A stretch of DNA of 31,029 nt from positions 1 through 31,029 of the forward strand of contig JBCBGM010000032.1 in assembly GCA_038526735.1 (NCBI GenBank). Reading direction: 5' to 3'. The notes below the pieces were generated by a model that ran no database searches, was not told the DNA's origin, and saw only the letters and a list, made by a program, of their open reading frames with translations. This document shows positions 23,839 to 30,992 of the stretch, piece by piece. Source of the stretch: Rubricella sp038526735. Lineage in GTDB: Bacteria; Pseudomonadota; Alphaproteobacteria; Rhodobacterales; Rhodobacteraceae. The translations under genes and the position numbers were made by a program. Position 1 is the stretch's first letter. Every line of letters starts with the position of its first letter.

Positions 23839-23903
23839 CACGTCGTCTCTGGTAATTGGCGGGGGTGGGTCCTATCTCCGCCTGACCCTGCCTGGAGAGC
23901 CCG

Positions 23904-25724
23904 ATGTCTGACACGTCCCGCCAACCTGCCGGGTCAGAGCGCAATGTTCTGGCGCGCGTTCTTCCCTACCTCTGGCCAAAGGGTCAGCCGGGAATGAAAG
24001 TGCGGGTCGTCGTGGCGCTGGTAAGCTTGGTGCTGGCCAAAGTCGTCACGATTCTCACGCCACTTTTCTTTGGCCGCACGGTGGATGCACTGGCGCCGGA
24101 TGCCGGCGAGACGGCATTCCTGATGCTCGTCGGCCCGGTCGCGCTGGTGCTTGGGTTTGGCTTAGCACGCATCGCGCAGTCGCTGTTTAACGAACTGCGG
24201 GATGCGGTTTTCTCTAAGGTGGGTCAACGCGCGCTGCGCCGGATCGCGCTAGAGACCTTCCAGCACATCCACGCTCTCAGCCTGCGCTACCACATCGCGC
24301 GCAAGACCGGGGGCCTCAGCCGCGTCATCGAGCGCGGGATCAAGGGCATCGATTTTCTGTTGCGCTTCATGCTGTTCTCCATCGGGCCGTTGATCCTTGA
24401 GCTGTTATTCCTGTCGGCGCTGTTTTGGAGCCTCTTCGGCTTTGCCTATATGGCCGTCGCACTGTGCACGATCCTGCTCTACGTGGTGTTTACGTTTAAG
24501 CTGACCGAATGGCGGCTGGCGATCCGTCGGCGGATGAATGAGCGCGACACCGAGGCCAACCAACGCGCCATCGACAGCCTGCTGAACTTCGAGACAGTGA
24601 AGTATTTCAATGCCGAGACGCGCGAGGCCGCGCGCTACGATCAGGCGATGGAAGGGTTTGAGCGCGAGTCGAACCGCACGAACTATTCGCTCGCAGCGCT
24701 CAACATCGGCCAAGCGGTGATCTTGAGCACGGGCCTTTTGGGTGTGCTGGTCATGGCGGTGCTTGAGGTGCAGGCGGGCACGATGACCGTCGGGAATTTC
24801 ACCGCGCTGAACCTCTATATGATGCAGATTATGGTCCCGCTGAACTTCTTGGGTTTCGTCTATCGCGAGACGCGGCAATCTCTCACAGATATGGCCGCGA
24901 TGTTTGGGCTTTTGGAGCAACCGGCGGAGATCATCGATGCCCCGGGCGCCAAGCCCTTGCAGGTGGCGGGCGGGCAGGTGTCTTTCAACGATCTGCGCTT
25001 CTCCTACGATTCCGACCGCGCCATCCTGAAGGGGATCAATGTGGAGGTTCCCGCCGGGCAGACCGTGGCGCTCGTGGGGCCGTCCGGCTCTGGCAAATCC
25101 ACCATCGGCAAGCTCTTGTTCCGGTTTTATGACGTGACCGGGGGTGAGATCTCTATCGACGGTCAAGACCTGCGGGATGTAACGCAAGAGAGCATACGCC
25201 AGGTCATCGGCGTGGTGCCGCAAGACACGGTGCTGTTTAACGACAGCATCGGCTACAACATCGCCTATGGCCGCCCTGACGCCAGCCGCGAAGAGGTGGA
25301 GGAGGCCGCGAAGGCCGCGCAAATCCACGACTTCATCGTGAGCCTACCCGACGGGTACGAGACAACGGTTGGGGAGCGGGGGCTGAAGCTTTCAGGCGGT
25401 GAGAAGCAGCGGGTGGGTATTGCACGCACGATCCTGAAGAACCCGCCAATCCTGCTGTTGGACGAGGCAACCTCGGCGCTCGATACGGAGACGGAGCTGG
25501 GCATTCAGGAAAGCCTCGCCGCAATGGGCGAGGGGCGCACAGTGATCACCATCGCCCACCGCCTCTCCACAATCGTCGACGCAGACCAGATCGTGGTGCT
25601 CGAAAAAGGCGAGGTGGTCGAGCAGGGCACTCATGAGAGCCTGCTGACCAAAGGCGGCCGCTACGCCACCATGTGGCACCGGCAAGCGGCGGAGGCCGAT
25701 GAGACGGCAGAGCCGGTGGGGTAA
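23904..25724 (+). CDS. Atm1-type ABC exporter, fused membrane and ATPase domains
   Basis: 606 residues. An N-terminal six-helix transmembrane domain (about 30-335) includes the family marker SLRYHIARKTGGLSRVIERG and LLNFETVKYFNAE; the nucleotide-binding domain has Walker A GPSGSGKST (about 392-400), signature LSGGEKQR (about 496-503), Walker B ILLLDEATSALD (about 515-526) and the AHRLST switch. These marks place it with Atm1/HMT1-type half-transporters, which as homodimers export glutathione-linked compounds, linked to iron-sulfur metabolism and heavy-metal tolerance. GGAGAG precedes the ATG. It follows the LysM gene by 65 bases on the same strand; a hairpin (25736-25754) starts 11 bases after the stop and opens repeat cluster B. 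Confidence 0.93.
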   Translation: MSDTSRQPAGSERNVLARVLPYLWPKGQPGMKVRVVVALVSLVLAKVVTILTPLFFGRTVDALAPDAGETAFLMLVGPVALVLGFGLARIAQSLFNELRDAVFSKVGQRALRRIALETFQHIHALSLRYHIARKTGGLSRVIERGIKGIDFLLRFMLFSIGPLILELLFLSALFWSLFGFAYMAVALCTILLYVVFTFKLTEWRLAIRRRMNERDTEANQRAIDSLLNFETVKYFNAETREAARYDQAMEGFERESNRTNYSLAALNIGQAVILSTGLLGVLVMAVLEVQAGTMTVGNFTALNLYMMQIMVPLNFLGFVYRETRQSLTDMAAMFGLLEQPAEIIDAPGAKPLQVAGGQVSFNDLRFSYDSDRAILKGINVEVPAGQTVALVGPSGSGKSTIGKLLFRFYDVTGGEISIDGQDLRDVTQESIRQVIGVVPQDTVLFNDSIGYNIAYGRPDASREEVEEAAKAAQIHDFIVSLPDGYETTVGERGLKLSGGEKQRVGIARTILKNPPILLLDEATSALDTETELGIQESLAAMGEGRTVITIAHRLSTIVDADQIVVLEKGEVVEQGTHESLLTKGGRYATMWHRQAAEADETAEPVG

Positions 25725-25804
25725 ACGCGGGGACGCCCCGGACTTGCTCCGGGGGCTCGCGAGTCTTGGTGGGCCGATGCGCGGAACATGGGCGAAGCCC
25801 GCCG

Positions 25805-25934
25805 CGCGCGCCAGACCCACCGCATGGTCTGGCGCATTGGAGAGTGAGTTGAGCCGTTCAGCGCGCATGCGGTTTGGTGGGGATAAACCGCGTTGGTTCT
25901 AGGTTGGTTGCGCCAAACTTCCGTCTGGCACGCG
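25805..25934 (+). repeat. MITE-like 130-bp palindromic element, copy B
   Basis: The left end CGCGCGCCAGACC (25805-25817) pairs with CGTCTGGCACGCG (25922-25934) with two mismatches, and more closely with an internal GGTCTGGCGC (25826-25835), giving a perfect 10-bp hairpin. Length and internal spacing equal those of the copy at 6968-7097 exactly. No protein is encoded. Confidence 0.68.
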
Positions 25935-26011
25935 CTGTGTTGCCCGATGTACTTTGAGGTGCCGGATCAAGTCCGGGACGTGCCCGGCCGGAGGCGACCA
26001 GCCTCCGGCCG

Positions 26012-26045
26012 CGCCCTCCCTCCCACACGGAAGGGCGTTTTGTTT
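26012..26045 (+). terminator. Terminator-like hairpin with T-tract inside cluster B
   Basis: CGCCCT pairs with AGGGCG, with extra pairing between CCC/TCC and GGA inside, and TTTTGTTT follows directly. It would stop transcription coming from the exporter gene before infA. The T-tract is absent from the matching module in clusters A and C. Confidence 0.5.
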
Positions 26046-26224
26046 GCCTCTACAATTGCTCAAAACAAATGCGGGTTTGAGAGATAAACTGCGTTGCTCG
26101 CTCGTTTCGATACGCCCACCCGAGGGAAGGCGCTGCCTCTCGTTGGATGAAAGTCGTCGCGCCCCAGCTCACGTCCGGAACGCAGCATCCCGCCAACCAA
26201 TTCCACCACCCTCACCATCCCCGC

Positions 26225-26253
26225 TTGATATTTCCCGGCCAAACCCGCATATG
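26225..26253 (+). promoter_or_regulatory. Candidate infA promoter
   Basis: TTGATA (26225-26230) is followed by a 17-base spacer and CATATG (26248-26253). Predicted transcription start would be near 26260, leaving a leader of about 30 bases before infA. The -10 match is partial (three of six). Confidence 0.42.
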
Positions 26254-26288
26254 CCGCGTCACACGGTTAAACCTACCACGGAGATGGC

Positions 26289-26507
26289 ATGGCCAAGGAA
26301 GAGCTGATCGAATTTCCCGGGGTCGTGACCGAGCTTTTGCCGAATGCGACATTCCGGGTGAAGCTCGAAAACGGCCATGAGATTATCGCCCACACAGCGG
26401 GCAAGATGCGCAAGAACCGCATCCGCGTCCTGGCAGGGGACAAGGTCCAGGTTGAGATGACGCCCTATGACCTCACCAAGGGCCGCATCAACTACCGCTT
26501 CAAGTAA
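26289..26507 (+). CDS. infA: Translation initiation factor IF-1
   Basis: 72 residues, the standard length. MAKEELIEFPGVVTELLPNATFRVKLENGHEIIAHTAGKMRKNRIRVLAGDKVQVEMTPYDLTKGRI is the single S1/OB-fold domain that binds the ribosomal A site during initiation. ACGGAGAT precedes the ATG. The maf gene starts three bases after its stop, so the four genes infA-maf-RNase-yacG form one operon. The 564 bases upstream hold repeat cluster B and the likely promoter. Confidence 0.98.
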   Translation: MAKEELIEFPGVVTELLPNATFRVKLENGHEIIAHTAGKMRKNRIRVLAGDKVQVEMTPYDLTKGRINYRFK

Positions 26508-26510
26508 GCT

Positions 26511-27095
26511 TTGCGGCTGATTTTGGGCTCCGCCTCGCCGCGCCGGCGGGATTTGCTGGCGAAGATAGGCGTTGTGCCTGACGCGGTGCGCCCGGCGGAC
26601 ATCGATGAGACCCCTTACAAAGCGGAGCTTCCGCGCGCCTATGTGCGGCGGCTGGCGATTGAGAAATCGGCCGCCATCGACGCGGCCACTGATGAGCTTG
26701 TGCTCTCTGCAGACACCACAGTCTCAGTTGGTCGGCGGATCTTGGGCAAGCCCGAGGACGCAGCGGAGGCGGTTGCCTTTCTCACCCTTCTCTCCGGGCG
26801 GCGGCATCACGTGACCACCGCGGTGGCCCTTCGCTCCCCAGATCAAACCCGCGTGCGGGTGGTGGCTACGGTGGTGAAAATGAAACGCCTCGCCGACGAT
26901 GAACTCTCCGCCTATATCCGCTCTGGCGAGTGGCGCGGAAAGGCGGGCGGTTATGCCATACAAGGCATTGGGGCCGCGTTTATCCCCTTTATCTCAGGCT
27001 CCTACACCAATGTGGTCGGCCTACCGCTTACAGAAACCGCCAATTTGCTCAGAGCGGCGGGCTATCCGGTGAGCTTTGAGGGGATGCCCGCATGA
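26511..27095 (+). CDS. maf: Maf-family nucleoside triphosphate pyrophosphatase
   Basis: 194 residues from a TTG start three bases after infA. LILGSASPRRRDLL (3-16), SADTTVSV (the acidic catalytic residue Asp is in SAD, about residue 67), and GKAGGYAIQGIGAAFIPFISGSYTNVVGLPL are the Maf/HAM1-like marks. These enzymes hydrolyse modified or canonical nucleoside triphosphates to monophosphates, limiting their incorporation into nucleic acids. The TTG is preferred because the family begins immediately before SASPRR and no ATG or GTG lies closer; the ribosome-binding site is weak, so translation may depend on coupling to infA. The stop overlaps the RNase gene start as ATGA. Confidence 0.93.
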   Translation: MRLILGSASPRRRDLLAKIGVVPDAVRPADIDETPYKAELPRAYVRRLAIEKSAAIDAATDELVLSADTTVSVGRRILGKPEDAAEAVAFLTLLSGRRHHVTTAVALRSPDQTRVRVVATVVKMKRLADDELSAYIRSGEWRGKAGGYAIQGIGAAFIPFISGSYTNVVGLPLTETANLLRAAGYPVSFEGMPA

Positions 27096-28129
27096 AGGGT
27101 CGCGTGATCGCCGTTGAGGCCCGTCCCGATGGCGCGGGGCAGATGGCGGCTTTGATGGAGGATGGTCAGCTTACCGACCTCCTCATTGACCCCCCCGATG
27201 ATATCGCGCTGGTGCCGGGGCAGCTTTGGCGCGGTACCGCGGAGCGGCCGATGAAGGGGCAGGGCGGGGTCTTTGTCGCGCTCGGTGGGCAGCGCGGGTA
27301 TCTGCGCGAGTTGCGCAATATCACTCCGGGTGCGCCGATGCTGGTGCAGGTCTCCACCTATCCCGAGGCGGGCAAAGCCGCGCCGGTCACGCGGCGGGTC
27401 GCGCTGCGCTCCCGCTACGTCGTTGTGACGCCGGGAGCGGAGGGGGTGAACGCCTCGCGCGCGATCAAAGACCCGGAGGAGCAGGATCGTTTGACTGCAG
27501 CTGTGACCGATCTCGTCCCCGAGGGCGTCGGGCTTGTCGTGCGCACAGCTGCTCGCGACCTTGAGGCTGAAGAGCTGCGCGCCGATGCAGCAGAGGTTCT
27601 CGGTACGGCGACCGCGCTGCTCAACGATCCCTCGACCGCGCAGGAGTTGTTGCTCGATGCACCGGGTGCCGCCGAGCGCGCTTGGCAGGATTGGCCCGAG
27701 CCGGACGTTTATGATGACGAGACCGGCAGCTTTGAGCGCCACAATGTGTGGGATGCACTCGATGCGGTGCGCGGCGCGCGCGTGGAACTGGAGACGGGTG
27801 GGTCTTTCTTCGTCGAGGCGACCCGCGCCCTTGTCGCGGTGGACGTCAACACCGGTGCGGACAGCTCTCAGGCCGCCACGCTCAAGGCCAACATCGCCGC
27901 GTTGCAGGCGCTGCCCCGCGCGCTGCGCTTGCGCGGATTGGGCGGGCAGATTGTGGTCGATATCGCCGGGTTCTCAAAGAAAGACCGCCCCAAGCTGGAG
28001 GCTGTCGCAAAGGCCGCCTTTAAGGCTGACAGCGTCGAGACCCAGTTTGTCGGGTGGACGCCGCTGGGCCATATGGAGCTCACCCGCAAACGCGAACGTC
28101 TGCCGTTGAGTGAGGCCCGCCTGCCATGA
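27092..28129 (+). CDS. Short RNase E/G-family protein
   Basis: 345 residues. The N-terminal part (about 35-115) is the S1-containing region (LVPGQLWRGTAERPMKGQGGVFVALGGQRGYL); the RNase H-like and DNase-like catalytic part includes VAVDVNTG (Asp251) and GGQIVVDIAGF (Asp290), matching the two metal-binding aspartates of RNase E. It stops soon after LTRKRERLPL, so it lacks the CPxCxG zinc-link that joins RNase E/G dimers as well as any long C-terminal scaffold. Thus it is a small paralogue, not the main RNase E. Its start overlaps maf and its stop overlaps yacG (ATGA both times). Whether it is active as an RNase or acts in rRNA maturation is not shown. Confidence 0.87.
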   Translation: MKGRVIAVEARPDGAGQMAALMEDGQLTDLLIDPPDDIALVPGQLWRGTAERPMKGQGGVFVALGGQRGYLRELRNITPGAPMLVQVSTYPEAGKAAPVTRRVALRSRYVVVTPGAEGVNASRAIKDPEEQDRLTAAVTDLVPEGVGLVVRTAARDLEAEELRADAAEVLGTATALLNDPSTAQELLLDAPGAAERAWQDWPEPDVYDDETGSFERHNVWDALDAVRGARVELETGGSFFVEATRALVAVDVNTGADSSQAATLKANIAALQALPRALRLRGLGGQIVVDIAGFSKKDRPKLEAVAKAAFKADSVETQFVGWTPLGHMELTRKRERLPLSEARLP

Positions 28130-28305
28130 GCTGCCCGATTTGTCAGAAAGCGACCGTGCCCCAATACCGCCCCTTCTGCTCAAAACGCTGCGCGGATGTG
28201 GATTTGGGTCGATGGCTGAACCAAGGCTATACGATCCCGGTGGTGGATGAGTCGCCAGCCGAGGACGAGGTGCCTGTTCGGTCTCAGGATGACGGGCAGG
28301 AGTAG
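28126..28305 (+). CDS. yacG: DNA gyrase inhibitor YacG (zinc-binding)
   Basis: 59 residues. Four cysteines, CPIC (Cys3, Cys6) and FCSKRC (Cys18, Cys22), form the YacG zinc finger, followed by ADVDLGRWLNQGYTIP, the family core. In Escherichia coli YacG binds and inhibits GyrB. The spacing between the Cys pairs is 11 residues here, shorter than in E. coli. The C-terminal tail is acidic (DESPAEDEVP). ATG overlaps the RNase stop. The gene is small and easily missed by length-limited gene finders. It is the last gene of the infA operon; the CCCCGGG hairpin of cluster C begins 17 bases after its stop. Confidence 0.9.
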   Translation: MSCPICQKATVPQYRPFCSKRCADVDLGRWLNQGYTIPVVDESPAEDEVPVRSQDDGQE

Positions 28306-28321
28306 GTCTCGGTCCTGCCGG

Positions 28322-28741
28322 GCCCCGGGTCAGGCCCGGGGCGTAGAGCGCACGTCACTGCCTTGAACCGGGACGTCGCCGAACAGCGCGAAACAGAGGC
28401 CGCGCCCTCCCTCGGGTGGGCGTTTCGTGGGTTGAGAGTATCGCAGTTTATCTCTCAAAGCCGCATTTGCGTCGATCAACTCGGTGCGCCGTCAATACGC
28501 CCTCCCGTTCGGGAGGGAGGGCGTGGCCGGTGGCTAGTCGCCTCCGGCTTCAATACGTCCCGGCTCTGAGCCGGGACCCCGACGAACAACACACCACAGT
28601 AGCGGGTGCCAGACCATGCGGTCGGTCTGGCGCGCGCGGCGAGCTGCGCCCTTGATTCCGCGCGGGGTGTTCCTCCCAAACCGTCGGGGCCCTGGATCAA
28701 GTCCGGGGCGTGGCCTCCGCGTCCCGGGCGTGACCCGGGAC
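28322..28741. repeat. Intergenic repeat cluster C (inverted relative to B)
   Basis: This fills nearly all of the 474-base gap between yacG and the subtilase gene, whose 3-prime ends face each other. Modules on the plus strand: GCCCCGGG/CCCGGGGC hairpin (28322-28342); CGAACAGCGCGAAACA (28381-28396); CGCCCTCCCTCGGGTG unit (28402-28417); CGCAGTTTATCTCTCAAAG (28442-28460); CCCTCCC/GGGAGGG hairpin with CTAGTCGCCTCCG (28493-28546); GTCCCGGCTC/GAGCCGGGAC (28557-28577); a short form of the 130-bp element (28606-28640); CCTGGATCAAGTCCGGGG (28691-28708); and GTCCCGGG/CCCGGGAC (28721-28741). Read on the minus strand, the order equals that of cluster B. No coding frame was found. Confidence 0.75.
28606..28640 (-). 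repeat. Short derivative of the 130-bp element
   Basis: On the minus strand GCCGCGCGCGCCAGACC is followed by the eight bases gaccgcat and GGTCTGGCAC. The eight-base loop is of the type seen in the full copies (gaccgaca in A, caccgcat in B), but the right arm, ending GGCAC, matches the distal arm of copy B (GTCTGGCAC) rather than its near arm (GGTCTGGCGC). It looks like a full element from which the part between the two right arms, 96 bp apart, was lost. Confidence 0.6.
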
Positions 28742-28779
28742 CTCGATTGAGCGGTGCAAACGCTCTTTCAGCAAATCCC

Positions 28780-30843
28780 TCAAACCAACAGAGCCTCGTC
28801 CGACGCCAAGTCCGCCTGACCGTTCAACCGGATAACCGTCTCACCCATCGTCAGGATCAGATGATCCCCCCGCACCGACTGCTGGAAGTCGGTCAACGCC
28901 ACCTCGGCATCATCGAAAACAATCAGGTCCTCTCCGGAGGTAAAATCGCGGATCACGTCGCGGCCATCGCCGCTCTCAAACACAAACCGGTCCGCGCCTG
29001 CGCCGCCCTTGAGCACGTCGCGCCCTTGCCCGCCGATAAGCGTATCGTCGCCGCCTTTGCCCACCAAGAGATCGCGCCCACGCATGCCCATCAGGGTTTG
29101 ACCCGCGCCTGTACCCTTGAGCGTATCATTGCCATCACCAGCGACGGCGTTCTCAATCCGGGTGTTTTGGTCGGTGGCGAAGGTAAAGATCGCCTCACCG
29201 TCGATCGACACACCACCCGCACCGCGCAGATCAACCTCCACATCGCCGGTCACCGCCGCGAGGTTCAGCCAATCATCGCCACGATCGCTGTCGCTCAGGG
29301 TTGCCCGCTCGGGCGTTTGCGCAATGAGCGCCGCCGCATCGTCGGTGATCGTGTGGACTGTATCCCGCGAGGTCACCGCGCCATAGACGGTCAACGAGGC
29401 GTCACCGATCTCAACGTCGGCGTTGTCGCGGGGAAAGACGTCTTGCGCCTCCAGCCGCCAGGTGCCTGCGGCCTCCTCCCCCCGCAAAAGCTGCACGGTG
29501 AAGGTCCACTCGATGGCTTTGCGGCGGGGCAGGTCGGCACCGATGGCGGCGTCGGTATCAAAGAGGATGACCTCTGTGCCCTGCGGAGAGAACAGCCGCA
29601 GGTCGAGGTCAAAGGCATTACGCGCCTTAAAACTGACCGTCACCTCTACACTCTCGACGGTCAGCGCCGCCTCGGGCGTGACGACCATCTCGCGCACCAC
29701 AGTCCCCCGGCCCACGGTATCTGTGCCGGTGGCGGTGGTGCTCTCAGTAGTTTCCTCATTGGCCGAGGTTTTGGCCTCTCCGAACACGCTCCACGCTTCG
29801 GCCATGCGCACCGCCGCGAGTGGATCAACCACGCCGTAACCATACCCCTCGTTGATCGCGCGCCCCCCGCCGTTGACGTGAGCATCAGCATTAAAGCGCC
29901 ATGCCTCGTCGTCGGAAGTGAGGGCCTCCGGATCAATCTCAGCACTCAACGACAAGATCTCGTGCACATCCCGCCAACCGAGTTGTGGGTTCGCCTCCAG
30001 CATCAGCGACACAACACCGCTGACCATGGGCGCTGCGGCGGAGGTGCCATTGAAGTTGGTGTAGTCGAAAGGATCCTCGACGAGGCCCGTGATATCCTCC
30101 TCCCCATTAAACCGCTCCAGCGAGGCGTTTTTGCGCGTCTCGAACGTGTTGCCGGTGGTGAGGGTCTCTTCTTCGTCCAAGAGGCCAACCGGGGCGACGA
30201 CCAACAGGTTCGCACCGCCGTTGGAGTAATCGAGCTCGATCCCGTCATAGTCCGCCGCGCCGACAACGATCAGATGACGCGAGAGGTTGCTTTCATCGCC
30301 ATTGGCATCGGCGGTTTCATTGCCGGAGGCCTTTACGTTGATTGTGCCAAGACCATCGCGCCCCTCGAGGGCTGCGCGCTCGAAATAGGGGGCCTCGGGC
30401 GCGCCGATGGTATCGAAATCTGGTGAGTAGCCCCAGCTGTGATTGGCGATATCCACGTCTACGAGTGCGCTAAAGAGCTTGTCGGTGAACGGACGCTTCC
30501 CTATGAAATCATTCGACAAAGAGAAGCTGCCCAGAGCCGCGCCATGGGCTACGCCGACAACGCCCTCACTATTCGCCTCTGCCGCGATGATCCCAGCAAC
30601 TGAGGTGCCGTGGTTGAAGTTTTTGAACACCGGCAGAAACGGCTCATCGCGTACGAGTGGGGTGAGGCTGAGGTCTATCTGATCGTCGAGATCGGGGTGA
30701 TCGACATCGACCGTCTCATCATAGACCCCGACCGTGACGCCGCTGCCGGTGTAGTCGGCCCAGACCTCTTCCAGCCCATTCAGCGCCTGCAGATGCGCCT
30801 GAAAATCATAAAGTGGGTCGTCGGGGACAAATCGGTTGGCCAT
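28780..30843 (-). CDS. Kexin-like subtilisin family (S8) protease with P-domain and RTX repeats
   Basis: 687 residues. The triad is Asp42 (VGVYDETVDVDHPDL), His78 (NHGTSVAGIIAAE) and Ser268 (NGTSAAAPMVSG), with oxyanion Asn175 (KASGNE). NHSWG and the following P-domain (about 380-500, VESVEVTVSFKARNAFDLDLRLFSPQGTEV to AGTWRLEAQDVFP) place it near proprotein convertases. The C-terminus has about six glycine-aspartate RTX units (GDGNDTLKG, GGDDTLIGG, GQGRDVLKGG) that bind calcium, then about 55 residues (RDFTSGEDLIVFDD). There is no N-terminal signal peptide or propeptide, which fits type I secretion. DET replaces the usual DTG/DSG after the catalytic Asp. The ribosome-binding site is weak, and no type I secretion genes are in the window. 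Confidence 0.92.
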   Translation of the reverse strand: MANRFVPDDPLYDFQAHLQALNGLEEVWADYTGSGVTVGVYDETVDVDHPDLDDQIDLSLTPLVRDEPFLPVFKNFNHGTSVAGIIAAEANSEGVVGVAHGAALGSFSLSNDFIGKRPFTDKLFSALVDVDIANHSWGYSPDFDTIGAPEAPYFERAALEGRDGLGTINVKASGNETADANGDESNLSRHLIVVGAADYDGIELDYSNGGANLLVVAPVGLLDEEETLTTGNTFETRKNASLERFNGEEDITGLVEDPFDYTNFNGTSAAAPMVSGVVSLMLEANPQLGWRDVHEILSLSAEIDPEALTSDDEAWRFNADAHVNGGGRAINEGYGYGVVDPLAAVRMAEAWSVFGEAKTSANEETTESTTATGTDTVGRGTVVREMVVTPEAALTVESVEVTVSFKARNAFDLDLRLFSPQGTEVILFDTDAAIGADLPRRKAIEWTFTVQLLRGEEAAGTWRLEAQDVFPRDNADVEIGDASLTVYGAVTSRDTVHTITDDAAALIAQTPERATLSDSDRGDDWLNLAAVTGDVEVDLRGAGGVSIDGEAIFTFATDQNTRIENAVAGDGNDTLKGTGAGQTLMGMRGRDLLVGKGGDDTLIGGQGRDVLKGGAGADRFVFESGDGRDVIRDFTSGEDLIVFDDAEVALTDFQQSVRGDHLILTMGETVIRLNGQADLASDEALLV

Positions 30844-30992
30844 GGAAAGTCTCTGAAACAGGGGTCTGATCAGCTATGTTCATGCGCACAGAGCTTGTCA
30901 CCCTCCGCAATGATGTGCCGCTGCGGAAAATCCGCTGGACAGCCCCGAAACCTTGTCATACCACCGCCCCACTTCGAAAGAAGCACCCCCGT

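Larger units (their letters stand above)
25736..26139. repeat. Intergenic repeat cluster B
   Basis: Most of the 564-base gap between the exporter gene and infA consists of repeat modules. Plus-strand order: CCCCGGA/TCCGGGG hairpin (25736-25754); a 130-bp MITE-like element (25805-25934); CCGGATCAAGTCCGG (25962-25976); a perfect GGCCGGAGGC/GCCTCCGGCC hairpin joined to a GC-rich hairpin and T-tract (25986-26045); a CAAATGCGGGTTTGAGAG unit running to 26096; and ACGCCCACCCGAGGGA (26112-26127) followed by GGCGCTGCCTCT. The same modules occur in the same order, inverted, in cluster C. The short CCGGATCAAGTCCGG unit is common between genes in alphaproteobacteria. Confidence 0.75.

Noticed and set aside
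22117..23841. Antisense open frame of about 574 codons over the LysM gene
   Set aside because: It arises from the composition of the Glu/Thr-rich coding strand; its translation is low-complexity Gly/Arg/Leu-rich and has no domain, while the sense strand has a complete LysM protein.
25736..28741. Clusters B and C as a CRISPR array or as transposon ends with a cargo operon
   Set aside because: There are no regularly spaced identical repeats with unique spacers, no cas or transposase genes, and the operon between them is ordinary housekeeping in the usual order.
28606..30426. Antisense open frame of about 606 codons over the subtilase gene
   Set aside because: The sense strand encodes a complete protease with triad and RTX repeats; the antisense translation lacks recognisable motifs and runs into repeat cluster C.
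30923..30935. GCGG/CCGC hairpin before tRNA-Phe that resembles a tRNA-Phe anticodon arm
   Set aside because: It lacks the CTG of the loop and no acceptor, D or T arms are found around it; short GC hairpins are expected by chance.
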